DNA from: Candidatus Omnitrophica bacterium UBA1562
GTDB lineage: Bacteria; Omnitrophota; Gorgyraeia; Gygaellales; Profunditerraquicolaceae
Assembly: GCA_002322525.1 (NCBI GenBank)
Contig: DCOU01000046.1
Location: 1-12,055, forward strand
DNA length: 12,055 bases
Reading direction: 5' to 3'
This document shows, piece after piece, positions 1-6,052 of the stretch. A program made the translations under genes and the position numbers. Below the pieces are notes generated by a model. It saw nothing but the letters and a program-made list of their open reading frames with translations. It had not been told where the DNA came from and did not search any database. Positions within the stretch are counted from its first letter, which is position 1. Each line of letters starts with the position of its first letter.

Positions 1-102
1 CTCTGCCTATTTTTAGACTTTTTCAGAGCTCTCAATATTCATGAAATTTTTAATCGTACCTGCTTCACCGGCCAGGCAGGAAGCGATTTTCTTGAGCGGT
101 GA
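1..102 (+). CDS. C-terminal fragment of an unidentified upstream gene
   Basis: The first reading frame is open from the window edge to a TGA at 100-102 and encodes 33 residues, ending GQAGSDFLER. The frame ends four bases before the preferred rmuC start at 107, the sort of spacing expected between co-transcribed genes in this dense region. The residues look like real protein (mixed charged and aromatic, no low complexity), but I cannot assign a family from so short a tail. It could also be chance open frame, so confidence is moderate. Confidence 0.45.
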   Translation, partial: LCLFLDFFRALNIHEIFNRTCFTGQAGSDFLER

Positions 103-106
103 AAAT

Positions 107-1039
107 ATGCCCTGGTTAATTGGAATATTATTTTTATTTTTGTCCATAATTATTATTACTATTGTCTTGAAGATTTCTGCTCAGGTTAATGAGCGGTTGA
201 ATCAGATGAATCAATCGCTGCAGGAGGCCAATAAAATCATTGGGCAAAATTTAGGCTCAGCTACTACTGTATTTGGCAATGTAAAAGAACAATTGGGAAA
301 ATTAGAAAAGACAAATCAGCAGATTGTCGAGATTAGTAAGGATATTTCCAGCCTCCAGGAACTCCTGCGCGCCCCAAAATTTCGAGGCTCAATGGGCGAG
401 ACGCTCCTGGAAAATTTATTATCGCAGGTTTTGCCCAAAGACCATTACCAGATGCAATACCGCTTTAAGTCGACCGATACTGTAGACGCTGTAATTCGCA
501 TAGGCGAACGCCTAGTTCCTGTTGACGCGAAGTTTACTTTAGAGAATTTTCAGAAGATGTTAGATACTCAGGATGAGCAGCTAAAGAATGCCCACCGTAA
601 AAAATTTATCCAGGATGTAAAGAACAGAGTCGATGAAGTTGCCGCAAAGTATATTTTGCCGCAGGAGGATACTTATGATTTTGCGCTGATGTATATCCCG
701 GCTGAGAATGTATATTATGAGGTAATTATTAAAGAAGACCTTTTTTCTTACAGCATGTCAAAAAAGGTTATTCCTGTTTCACCCAACACCTTTTATGCAT
801 ACCTGGAGGTAATCTGTTTAGGCTTGAAGGGGTTAAAGATAGAAGAGAACGCGAAAAACATATTAAAAAATTTAAGTACGCTTACAGTTGAAATCAATAA
901 GTTCAAGGATGATTTTGATACTTTGGGTGTGCATCTTAGCAATGCCGGCGCTAAATATGCAGATAGTCAAAAGAGGTTGGATAGATTTTCCGAGCGGCTT
1001 ACAAATATCCAGGATGCCAAACAAATAGAAAGCAAGTAA
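107..1039 (+). CDS. rmuC: RmuC-family protein (DNA recombination protein RmuC homologue)
   Basis: RmuC proteins are membrane-anchored, with a coiled coil and a nuclease-like domain; in E. coli RmuC is linked to limiting rearrangement at inverted repeats, but the biochemistry is poorly defined. Numbering from the ATG at 107 gives 310 residues. Residues 3-22 form one hydrophobic helix, residues 25-90 look like a coiled coil, and from about 92 comes the RmuC domain with RGSMGETLLE, VDAVIRIGERLVPVDAKF and the later AYLEVICLGLKG stretch. E. coli RmuC is about 475 residues, so this is a short version. An in-frame ATG at 41 would add 22 residues before the membrane helix, but that stretch overlaps the frame ending at 102. 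The start at 107 places the helix at the N terminus and has GAGCGG seven bases upstream. The stop is followed at once by the next gene. Confidence 0.88.
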   Translation: MPWLIGILFLFLSIIIITIVLKISAQVNERLNQMNQSLQEANKIIGQNLGSATTVFGNVKEQLGKLEKTNQQIVEISKDISSLQELLRAPKFRGSMGETLLENLLSQVLPKDHYQMQYRFKSTDTVDAVIRIGERLVPVDAKFTLENFQKMLDTQDEQLKNAHRKKFIQDVKNRVDEVAAKYILPQEDTYDFALMYIPAENVYYEVIIKEDLFSYSMSKKVIPVSPNTFYAYLEVICLGLKGLKIEENAKNILKNLSTLTVEINKFKDDFDTLGVHLSNAGAKYADSQKRLDRFSERLTNIQDAKQIESK

Positions 1040-1051
1040 GTGTTTAAAGTG

Positions 1052-1351
1052 ATGAGTGAAGAAGTAAAAAATCCGGGGGTGGCAGCGGTTCTCTCTTTTG
1101 TTTTTAATGGCTTAGGCCAGCTCTATAATGGCCAGATTATTAAAGGATTAGTAATTGTCTTTATTTCTACATTAAATATACTTATTTTTATGGCAGGCAG
1201 CATACTCATTGGTTCCTGGATTTTAAACAAAGTTGTATTCACAGGGCAGTTAGCCTGGGGTGTTGTGTTGTTTTGTATAGGTTTATTCTTTATTTGCGCA
1301 TTAGGAATATATAGCATCTTTGATGCCTATCGGGTTGCCAAAAAGTTGTGA
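1052..1351 (+). CDS. Small TM2-like integral membrane protein
   Basis: A protein of 99 residues, almost entirely hydrophobic, with three likely membrane segments near residues 9-20, 31-53 and 66-90. The N-terminal NPGVAAVLSF followed by GLGQLYNGQIIKG resembles the TM2 / DUF5683 type motif, in which a glycine-rich turn and GQLY lie between short membrane helices; the function of that group is not well defined. A GTG at 1040, right after the rmuC stop, would add MFKV. I prefer the ATG at 1052 because MSEEVKNPG is the usual kind of start for this group, but no strong ribosome site decides it. The stop TGA overlaps the next gene's GTG start as GTGA. Family call by motif only. Confidence 0.7.
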   Translation: MSEEVKNPGVAAVLSFVFNGLGQLYNGQIIKGLVIVFISTLNILIFMAGSILIGSWILNKVVFTGQLAWGVVLFCIGLFFICALGIYSIFDAYRVAKKL

Positions 1352-1587
1352 TTTTAAATATCCGCGTCATACCAAGAGCCAGTAGGAACCTCATTAAAAA
1401 AGAGAACGATTCCTTAAAAGCATATCTCACTAAAGCCGCACAGAACGGTCTTGCCAATAAACAATTAATAGAGTTATTAGCGGGGCACCTTCAAGTAAAA
1501 AAATATCAAATTAAGATTATCAAAGGCGAGAAGTCAAGAAATAAGGTGATAGAAATTGATACTAGAGCCGGCACCGGTAAAAAATAG
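1348..1587 (+). CDS. YggU / DUF167 family protein
   Basis: A 79-residue soluble protein of the DUF167 (YggU, UPF0235) family, whose biochemical role is unknown. Family features are all visible: IRVIPRAS near residues 5-12, the central GLANKQLIELLA at 34-45, and IIKGEKSRNKVIEI at 57-70, the typical conserved GxxSRxK ending. The length matches the family (about 80-100 residues). It starts with GTG at 1348, overlapping the previous stop by four bases, and its 3' end overlaps the start of the pgeF-like gene by 32 bases, so translation of the three genes is probably coupled. Family confident; function unknown. Confidence 0.88.
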   Translation: MILNIRVIPRASRNLIKKENDSLKAYLTKAAQNGLANKQLIELLAGHLQVKKYQIKIIKGEKSRNKVIEIDTRAGTGKK

Positions 1588-2317
1588 AAAATATTATCTA
1601 TTTGAAAACTTTCCTAATTTAGATTTGCTTTGCGCATTCAGTACGCGCATTTTAGGAAATATGTCTTTATCCTATGGCGATACTGGGAATGCATTAGAGA
1701 ACCGTAAAAATTTCTTGCAAGAATTAGGTATTGATTATCGTGATTTGGTATGCACAAAACAGGTTCATGGAAGCGTAGTCAGATATATCCGAGAGATTGA
1801 CAAAGGTAAAGGAGCCTTATCTTGTGACTTCGCTATTACCGATACAGATGCCCTTATAACAAATAAGAAAAATGTGCCTTTGTCTATATTTACTGCCGAT
1901 TGCCTATCAGTATTTTTGTATGCTCCCAAAACTCCCAGCATAGGATTAGTCCATGCGGGTTGGCGTAGCAGTAAAGAAAACATCTTGGGTAAGACCGCAA
2001 AATTGATGCAGGAGAAGTTTAATACCAAAGCAGAGGACTTATGCGTAGGTTTTGGGCCGGCAATAAGAGGATGTTGCTATGAAGTGGGAAAAAAATTCAC
2101 TGATTTTTTTAGCCCCGAATACTTAATTAAGAAAAACGGCCGTTATTATTTAGATTTAGTCGGGATAAACAAAAAGCAACTTTTAGTTTTGGGGGTTAAA
2201 GATAAGAATATCTTTGATTCTAAGATTTGCACTGCCTGTCGCAATGAAGAGTTCTTTTCTTTTCGTTTAGGAGGAATTGGCTGCGGCAGGATGATGTCGG
2301 TAATGATGTTAAGATGA
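1556..2317 (+). CDS. pgeF: PgeF / YfiH (YlmD) family protein, purine nucleoside phosphorylase-like or peptidoglycan editing factor
   Basis: A 253-residue protein of the Cu-oxidase_4 / YfiH family. Members have been described as purine nucleoside phosphorylase / adenosine deaminase enzymes and, in E. coli, as a factor that prevents misincorporation of amino acids into peptidoglycan precursors; which activity applies here cannot be read from sequence. The metal-binding set is intact: H71 in TKQVHG, C116 in TADCLSV and H133 in GLVHAGWR. Further family blocks are GPAIRGCCYEVG and the C-terminal SKICTACRNEEFFSFR. The start is the TTG at 1556: AAGGTG lies seven bases upstream (1543-1548), and the next in-frame ATG would cut into the domain. 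It overlaps the DUF167 gene in another frame. Confidence 0.92.
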   Translation: MILEPAPVKNRKYYLFENFPNLDLLCAFSTRILGNMSLSYGDTGNALENRKNFLQELGIDYRDLVCTKQVHGSVVRYIREIDKGKGALSCDFAITDTDALITNKKNVPLSIFTADCLSVFLYAPKTPSIGLVHAGWRSSKENILGKTAKLMQEKFNTKAEDLCVGFGPAIRGCCYEVGKKFTDFFSPEYLIKKNGRYYLDLVGINKKQLLVLGVKDKNIFDSKICTACRNEEFFSFRLGGIGCGRMMSVMMLR

Positions 2318-2345
2318 CCCGTGAGATTTTAGGGATACTTAGGAT

Positions 2346-2585
2346 ATGCGTAAATATTATTTAGAATTTATTTTAAATATGCAAACTGTTTCACCGGAGG
2401 CCTTAAAGAATTCCATAGTAGAATTTGGGGAGGATTTAGAGATTTCTCAAACCCCACAGGATAACGATGTTAAGGGCAGGGATTTTAGGATACGTATATA
2501 TACCGAAGACCCCACTATTATATTCGATACCTGTGCCCAATTTGGCCGGTTAAAGTCAATAAAGATAAATGAAGCCACAACTTGA
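2346..2585 (+). CDS. Small hypothetical protein
   Basis: A 79-residue soluble protein I do not recognise. It begins MRKYYLEFIL and ends IKINEATT, is acidic in the middle (EFGEDLEISQ), and its alternation of hydrophobic and polar residues suggests a small alpha/beta fold, perhaps with a strand-helix-strand pattern. It has one cysteine, no membrane helix and no metal motif. It follows the pgeF-like gene by 28 bases, with AGGGATACTTAGGA just before the ATG, so it is probably in the same transcript. Codon use looks like its neighbours, which argues for a real gene. Its stop TGA is the first part of a small inverted repeat. Confidence 0.6.
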   Translation: MRKYYLEFILNMQTVSPEALKNSIVEFGEDLEISQTPQDNDVKGRDFRIRIYTEDPTIIFDTCAQFGRLKSIKINEATT

Positions 2586-2617
2586 GCAGAACATAAGCGA
2601 CATAAATTGTCTGCTCA
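2583..2617. repeat. Small inverted repeat ahead of the flavodoxin-like gene
   Basis: Arms TGAGCAGA (2583-2590) and TCTGCTCA (2610-2617) are perfect complements over eight bases with a 19-base loop. The left arm starts on the stop codon of the upstream gene and no T run follows, so it is not a classical terminator. A strong ribosome site (GAGGAGGT) lies after it. The segment shares the sequences TGAG, ACATAAG and GCTCATT, in the same order, with the shorter palindrome at 6026-6048, which hints at a repeat family. Confidence 0.55.
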
Positions 2618-2637
2618 TTGAACGAGGAGGTATATAA

Positions 2638-3111
2638 ATGGCAAAGGCATTAGTTATCTATTATTCTCGAACGGGTAATACCAAAAAGATGGCAGAGTCT
2701 GTTGCTGAAGGTATTAAGAATGAGGGCCTTGAGGTAGTTGTAAAAGAAGCCAAAAATGTGGATGTCGACGAATTATTAAAGTATGATGCGATAGCTATCG
2801 GTTCACCAACTTATTACGGGACAATGGCTTCCCAGATTAAAAAACTATTGGATGATTCAGTGAAATTCCACGGTAGACTCGAGGGCAAGGTTGGCGCTGC
2901 CTTTGCCTCTTCTGCTAATGTGGGCGGTGGTAATGAGACTGCAATTTTAGATATCTTGAACGCTATGCTCATTCATGGTATGATTATTCAGGGTGATCCT
3001 CAGGGAGACCATTATGGTGCAGTAGCCATCGGTGCACCGGACTCCCGCGCAACCCAGCAATGCGTAAGATTAGGTAGCAGGGTTGCTAAATTGGTTAAAA
3101 GGCTGAAATGA
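2638..3111 (+). CDS. Flavodoxin-fold protein, WrbA-like (NAD(P)H:quinone oxidoreductase family)
   Basis: A 157-residue FMN-binding flavodoxin-like protein, probably a cytoplasmic flavoprotein that passes electrons to quinones or another acceptor. The FMN phosphate loop is SRTGNT (residues 10-15) right after the first beta strand ALVIYYS; the second FMN loop is GSPTYYGTMAS (55-65), and ASSANVGGGNETA (90-102) matches the third loop of the WrbA group. The later GDHYGAVAIGAPD also fits WrbA. It is shorter than E. coli WrbA (about 198 residues) and may instead be a generic flavodoxin-family member, so I give no symbol. The ATG at 2638 has an excellent ribosome site, GAGGAGGT, six bases upstream. 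The stop TGA (3109-3111) lies in one copy of ATGAAT, the direct repeat that flanks the following palindrome. Confidence 0.85.
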   Translation: MAKALVIYYSRTGNTKKMAESVAEGIKNEGLEVVVKEAKNVDVDELLKYDAIAIGSPTYYGTMASQIKKLLDDSVKFHGRLEGKVGAAFASSANVGGGNETAILDILNAMLIHGMIIQGDPQGDHYGAVAIGAPDSRATQQCVRLGSRVAKLVKRLK

Positions 3112-3168
3112 ATCCCGTTAGAAATAGTGTTATAGCGGGAGAAAGGGAAGATTTCTAACGGGATGAAT
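3108..3168. mobile_element. Palindromic element copy 1 with 6-base flanking direct repeats
   Basis: Core 3114-3162: arm CCCGTTAGAAAT at 3114-3125 and its exact complement ATTTCTAACGGG at 3151-3162, separated by a 25-base loop. Directly outside both ends is ATGAAT (3108-3113 and 3163-3168), which looks like a target-site duplication. Removing the core and one ATGAAT leaves a normal ATGA overlap between the flavodoxin-like gene (stop TGA) and cutA (start ATG), with AAAAGG upstream at 3097-3102 as ribosome site. That supports insertion at an existing gene junction. No transposase is encoded, so any movement would depend on one elsewhere (MITE- or REP-like). Seen: arms and repeats; inferred: mobility. 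Confidence 0.75.
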
Positions 3169-3474
3169 GTAGTAATTTTTGTGACTGCGGCAAATAAGAA
3201 AGAAGCAGAGAAGGTCGCCTCTGCCTTAATCAAAGAGAAATTAGCTGCCTGCGTGAATATTATTGAAAATTTGCATTCAATGTTCTGGTGGCAGGGTAAA
3301 GTTAATAGGCTTAAAGAAGTGCTTTTGATAGTCAAGTCCAAAAAGACGCTTATGAATAAATTGATAAAAAAGATAAAGTCACTGCACAGTTATGCAGTGC
3401 CGGAGATTATTGCCCTGCCGATTGTTGCCGGCGATAAGAAATATTTGAAATGGATAAATGAGTCTACAAGGTAA
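3163..3474 (+). CDS. cutA: CutA family divalent-ion tolerance protein
   Basis: CutA1 proteins are very stable cytoplasmic trimers implicated in copper and other divalent-ion tolerance; the exact role is unsettled. The 103 residues have the normal family length and blocks: VVIFVTAANKKEAEKVA at the start, KLAACVNI (26-33), the WWQGKV segment, EVLLIVKS, and the signature HSYAVPEIIALPI near 75-87 followed by YLKWI. The start ATG at 3163 sits in the right-hand direct repeat of palindromic element copy 1. As a result the present ribosome site is poor (AACGGG touches the ATG), while the probable original site AAAAGG lies 55 bases further away. The 3' end overlaps the next gene by 17 bases. Confidence 0.93.
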   Translation: MNVVIFVTAANKKEAEKVASALIKEKLAACVNIIENLHSMFWWQGKVNRLKEVLLIVKSKKTLMNKLIKKIKSLHSYAVPEIIALPIVAGDKKYLKWINESTR

Positions 3475-4132
3475 TTCCCTCGGTTTTATAGGCGCATTCT
3501 TAGGCGGAGTATTGGTGAGTTTTTCTCCGTGCGTGTATCCCCTCGTTCCTATAACTTTGGGTTTTATCGGTGTTAAGGCAGGTTCCTCGCGCCTGAGGGG
3601 GTTAATCTTAAGCCTGGTTTATGTATTGGGCCTGGCGATTACTTATTCTATATTAGGGCTGATTGCTTCGCTTAGCGGTAGATTATTCGGACAGATTTCC
3701 AGCCATCCTATTTCTTACTTGCTCATAGGCAATGCCTGCATTATTGCCGGGTTGTCTTTCTTTGATATCATTAATATAAGCTTTACGGGTATACACCTGC
3801 AAAATAAGATTAAAATGAAGGGCAATACTCTTTCGGTATTGCTTCTGGGCCTGGCTTCGGGATTGATAGCCGGTCCCTGCACAGCGCCTGCCTTAGGCAC
3901 AATTTTACTTTATGTAGCTACCAAACAAAATATATTTTATGGCGCAAGTTTATTATTTGTTTTTGCTTATGGAATGGGGTTTTTATTAATCTTAGTAGGG
4001 ACCTTTAGCGCTGTTTTTGTAAATCTGTCTAAATCTGGAATTTGGCTTATGCGGATAAAGAAACTTTCGGGTTTTATAATGCTTGGCGTCGGTGAATATT
4101 TTTTGATTAGAGCTGGGAGGGCGATGTGGTAA
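3458..4132 (+). CDS. ccdA: CcdA / DsbD-type transmembrane thiol-disulfide transporter
   Basis: CcdA moves reducing equivalents from cytoplasmic thioredoxin across the membrane to extracytoplasmic thioredoxin-like proteins, for cytochrome c maturation or general thiol reduction. The 224-residue protein has six likely membrane helices (about 8-31, 47-70, 85-105, 125-148, 155-180 and 198-215). The two redox cysteines are in the expected places: C25 in SFSPCVYPLVP on helix 1 and C141 in AGPCTAPALG on helix 4. There is no DsbD-type extra domain, so this is the short CcdA form. It begins inside cutA (17-base overlap) and its stop overlaps the GTG of the following tlpA-like gene, which is its likely redox partner. 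Confidence 0.92.
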   Translation: MSLQGNSLGFIGAFLGGVLVSFSPCVYPLVPITLGFIGVKAGSSRLRGLILSLVYVLGLAITYSILGLIASLSGRLFGQISSHPISYLLIGNACIIAGLSFFDIINISFTGIHLQNKIKMKGNTLSVLLLGLASGLIAGPCTAPALGTILLYVATKQNIFYGASLLFVFAYGMGFLLILVGTFSAVFVNLSKSGIWLMRIKKLSGFIMLGVGEYFLIRAGRAMW

Positions 4133-4665
4133 ACCCCGTTAGAAACACTGCGCAAATAAGGGCTATGATGGTTTCTAACGGGGTAAAAAAGATATTTTTT
4201 ACCATTTTATCTTTAATATTAGTGCAAAACTTTTTATTTGCCGCGCAACCACTACGAAACAAAACCCCTGAATTGGCCCCTAATTTTAACCTATTAGATT
4301 TAGAGAATAAAGAATTTTCCCTGTCAGATTTTAAAGGTAAACCCACAATATTGTTTTTCTGGACGACATGGTGCCCTCACTGCCGAAAAGAATTAAAGCA
4401 ACTGAATACTACGCATGCGCAGTTTTTAAAGGATGGCGTAGAGTTGGCTGCGATAAATGTAGAGGAGCCAGTGGAGAAAGTACAAAGTTTTATGCAAAGA
4501 TACCCTTTCTCCTATAAGGTTCTTTTAGATAAAGATGCTACAGTTGCCAGAGATTATGGGATATTAGGTGTACCTACCTACATCTTTATTGATAAAGAAA
4601 GCCGCCTTGTTTCCTACAGTTATTATTTCTCGCAAGAAAAATATAAAGATATAATCTCAAAATAA
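4126..4665 (+). CDS. TlpA/ResA-type secreted thioredoxin with a palindrome-derived N-terminal extension
   Basis: A thioredoxin-fold protein (AhpC-TSA/Redoxin type) that probably acts outside the membrane, reduced by the CcdA encoded just before it. The catalytic site is WCPHC (C83 and C86), the cis-proline loop is GVPTYIFID near 148-156, and the insert typical of TlpA/ResA is present. A signal sequence runs from KKIFFTILSLILVQNFLFA to about residue 39. The GTG at 4126 is preferred because GGGAGG lies five bases upstream (4115-4120). Residues 3-20 (NPVRNTAQIRAMMVSNGV) are translated from palindromic element copy 2; without it the protein would begin MVKKIFF, a typical signal peptide. Alternative starts are the ATGs at 4165 or 4168, which use AAGGG in the element's loop. 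Fold confident; start uncertain. Confidence 0.88.
   Translation: MVNPVRNTAQIRAMMVSNGVKKIFFTILSLILVQNFLFAAQPLRNKTPELAPNFNLLDLENKEFSLSDFKGKPTILFFWTTWCPHCRKELKQLNTTHAQFLKDGVELAAINVEEPVEKVQSFMQRYPFSYKVLLDKDATVARDYGILGVPTYIFIDKESRLVSYSYYFSQEKYKDIISK
4128..4187. mobile_element. Palindromic element copy 2, inside the tlpA-like reading frame
   Basis: Core 4135-4182: arm CCCGTTAGAAAC (4135-4146) and complement GTTTCTAACGGG (4171-4182), loop of 24 bases. The arms equal those of copy 1 except for the innermost pair, which is C-G here and T-A in copy 1, so the pairing is kept while the bases differ. GTAAA lies at both ends (4129-4133 and 4183-4187). Core plus a six-base duplication is 54 bases, exactly 18 codons, and removing it restores the ccdA stop and an in-frame GTG-started signal peptide. 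The loop differs from copy 1. Confidence 0.75.
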
Positions 4666-4671
4666 ATACCC

Positions 4672-6024
4672 ATGCAAACCTGCCTATTATTAGATTTATA
4701 TGAATTAACTATGGCGCAAAGCTATCTTATTTATAAAAGGAATGCTTTTGCTACCTTTGATTTGTTTGTTAGGGGGCTTCCTGAAAATCGCACGTATCTG
4801 GTTGCCTGCGGATTGGAAGATGCCTTAAATTATATAAAAGGTTTAAGGTTTAGTAGAGAAGATTTGGAATATTTAAAAAGGCAGAAGATTTTCTCTGCTG
4901 ATTTCCTTAATTATTTAATGAGATTTAGATTTAAAGGGGATATCTGGGCAATCCCCGAAGGCACCATATTTTTTGCCAATGAGCCGATTATACGCGTTAC
5001 AGCTTCAATTATTGAAGCCCAAATTATTGAAAGTTTTCTGTTGAATACGATAAATTTACAGACGATGATTGCCAGCAAAGCCTCGCGTGTGGTCCAAGCT
5101 GCAAAGGCAAGAGGCGTGTATGATTTCTCTTTAAGGAGGACGCACGGCGCCTCTGCCGGGATAAAAGTACCACGCGCCTCATTTTTAGCAGGATTCAGCG
5201 GAACATCTTGCGTATTAGCAGGAAAATTATATAAAATACCCATTACAGGAACTATGGCGCATTCGTATGTTATGTCCTTTAAGCATGAACTGGATAGTTT
5301 TCTTGCTTACAGCAATACTTTTCCTGCACGCACAATCCTGCTTGTGGATACTTACGATACAAAAAAAGGCATTGAAAACGCGATACGGATAGGGCTATAT
5401 CTTAAGGCCATAAAATACCGACTACGCGGTATAAGATTAGACAGCGGCGATATTGCTGTCTTATCTAAATTAGCCCGAAGGCAACTGGATAGGGCAGGCC
5501 TGGATTATGTGAAGATTTTTGCCAGCGGTAATTTAGATGAATTCAGGATAAAAGAATTACTCGCTAAGGGCGCTCAAGTAGACAACTTCGGGGTAGGGAC
5601 CAATATGGGAACCAGCGTTGATGCGCCATCGCTGGATGTTATATATAAAATAAGCGAGGTTAGTAACGAAAACGGAGATTTCCTGCCCACAATGAAATTG
5701 AGTAAAGGCAAGGTAAACTATCCGGGCAGAAAACAGGTTTTTAGGATCCAAGATAAAAGGGGGAGATTTACAAAAGATATCTTGGGTTTAGAAAAAGAAA
5801 AGATTAAGGGTAAGCCTTTATTAATAAAAGTAGTGGAGGAAGGCAGGGTAATTTACAGGTTGCCTTCGCTAGAAAAGATAAGAATATCAGTTAAAAATAA
5901 TCTTTCGAAATTTCCCGAAGCTATGAGAGAAATATATTCCCGCTACGAATACCCGGTTATAATCAGCCCCCAATTAAAGAAATTAAGGCGCACCTTAGCT
6001 TCTCAATTAGAAAAAAGACAATAA
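4672..6024 (+). CDS. pncB: Nicotinate phosphoribosyltransferase
   Basis: This cytoplasmic enzyme joins nicotinate and PRPP to form nicotinate mononucleotide with ATP hydrolysis, salvaging nicotinic acid for NAD. The 450-residue length is right for the type II bacterial enzyme. Visible blocks are LDLYELTMAQ (7-16), DFSLRRTHGA (151-160), AGFSGTSCVLAG (173-184), GTMAHSYVMSF with the phosphorylated histidine at H197, RLDSGDIA (255-262), ASGNLDE (284-290) and FGVGTNM (306-312). The start ATG follows the tlpA-like stop by six bases with no recognisable ribosome site, so it may rely on translation running through from upstream. NAD salvage has no obvious functional link to the redox genes beside it. 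Confidence 0.95.
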   Translation: MQTCLLLDLYELTMAQSYLIYKRNAFATFDLFVRGLPENRTYLVACGLEDALNYIKGLRFSREDLEYLKRQKIFSADFLNYLMRFRFKGDIWAIPEGTIFFANEPIIRVTASIIEAQIIESFLLNTINLQTMIASKASRVVQAAKARGVYDFSLRRTHGASAGIKVPRASFLAGFSGTSCVLAGKLYKIPITGTMAHSYVMSFKHELDSFLAYSNTFPARTILLVDTYDTKKGIENAIRIGLYLKAIKYRLRGIRLDSGDIAVLSKLARRQLDRAGLDYVKIFASGNLDEFRIKELLAKGAQVDNFGVGTNMGTSVDAPSLDVIYKISEVSNENGDFLPTMKLSKGKVNYPGRKQVFRIQDKRGRFTKDILGLEKEKIKGKPLLIKVVEEGRVIYRLPSLEKIRISVKNNLSKFPEAMREIYSRYEYPVIISPQLKKLRRTLASQLEKRQ

Positions 6025-6025
6025 G

Positions 6026-6048
6026 TGAGGACATAAGTTATGCGCTCA
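6026..6048. repeat. Short palindrome between pncB and the LUD gene
   Basis: TGAG (6026-6029) pairs with CTCA (6045-6048), and inside it CATAA (6032-6036) pairs with TTATG (6038-6042) around one base. It starts two bases after the pncB stop and leaves only four bases before the next ATG, with no ribosome site. It shares TGAG, ACATAAG and GCTCATT with 2583-2617. It may be a shortened relative; the match is short, so this is tentative. Confidence 0.4.
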
Positions 6049-6052
6049 TTAA

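Noticed and set aside
41..106. N-terminal extension of RmuC from the ATG at 41
   Set aside because: It would put 22 non-hydrophobic residues before the membrane helix and overlap the frame that ends at 102. The ATG at 107 fits the family layout and the four-base spacing.
2586..2637. Riboswitch or separate small RNA before the flavodoxin-like gene
   Set aside because: Only one eight-base hairpin is present in about 50 bases, with no known aptamer features.
3114..3162. Intrinsic terminator after the flavodoxin-like gene
   Set aside because: The loop is long and no T run follows the right arm. Flanking duplications favour an inserted element.
3012..3341. Reverse-strand frame opposite the flavodoxin-like gene and cutA
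   Set aside because: It covers the palindrome and is antisense to two recognisable genes; its residues match no family.
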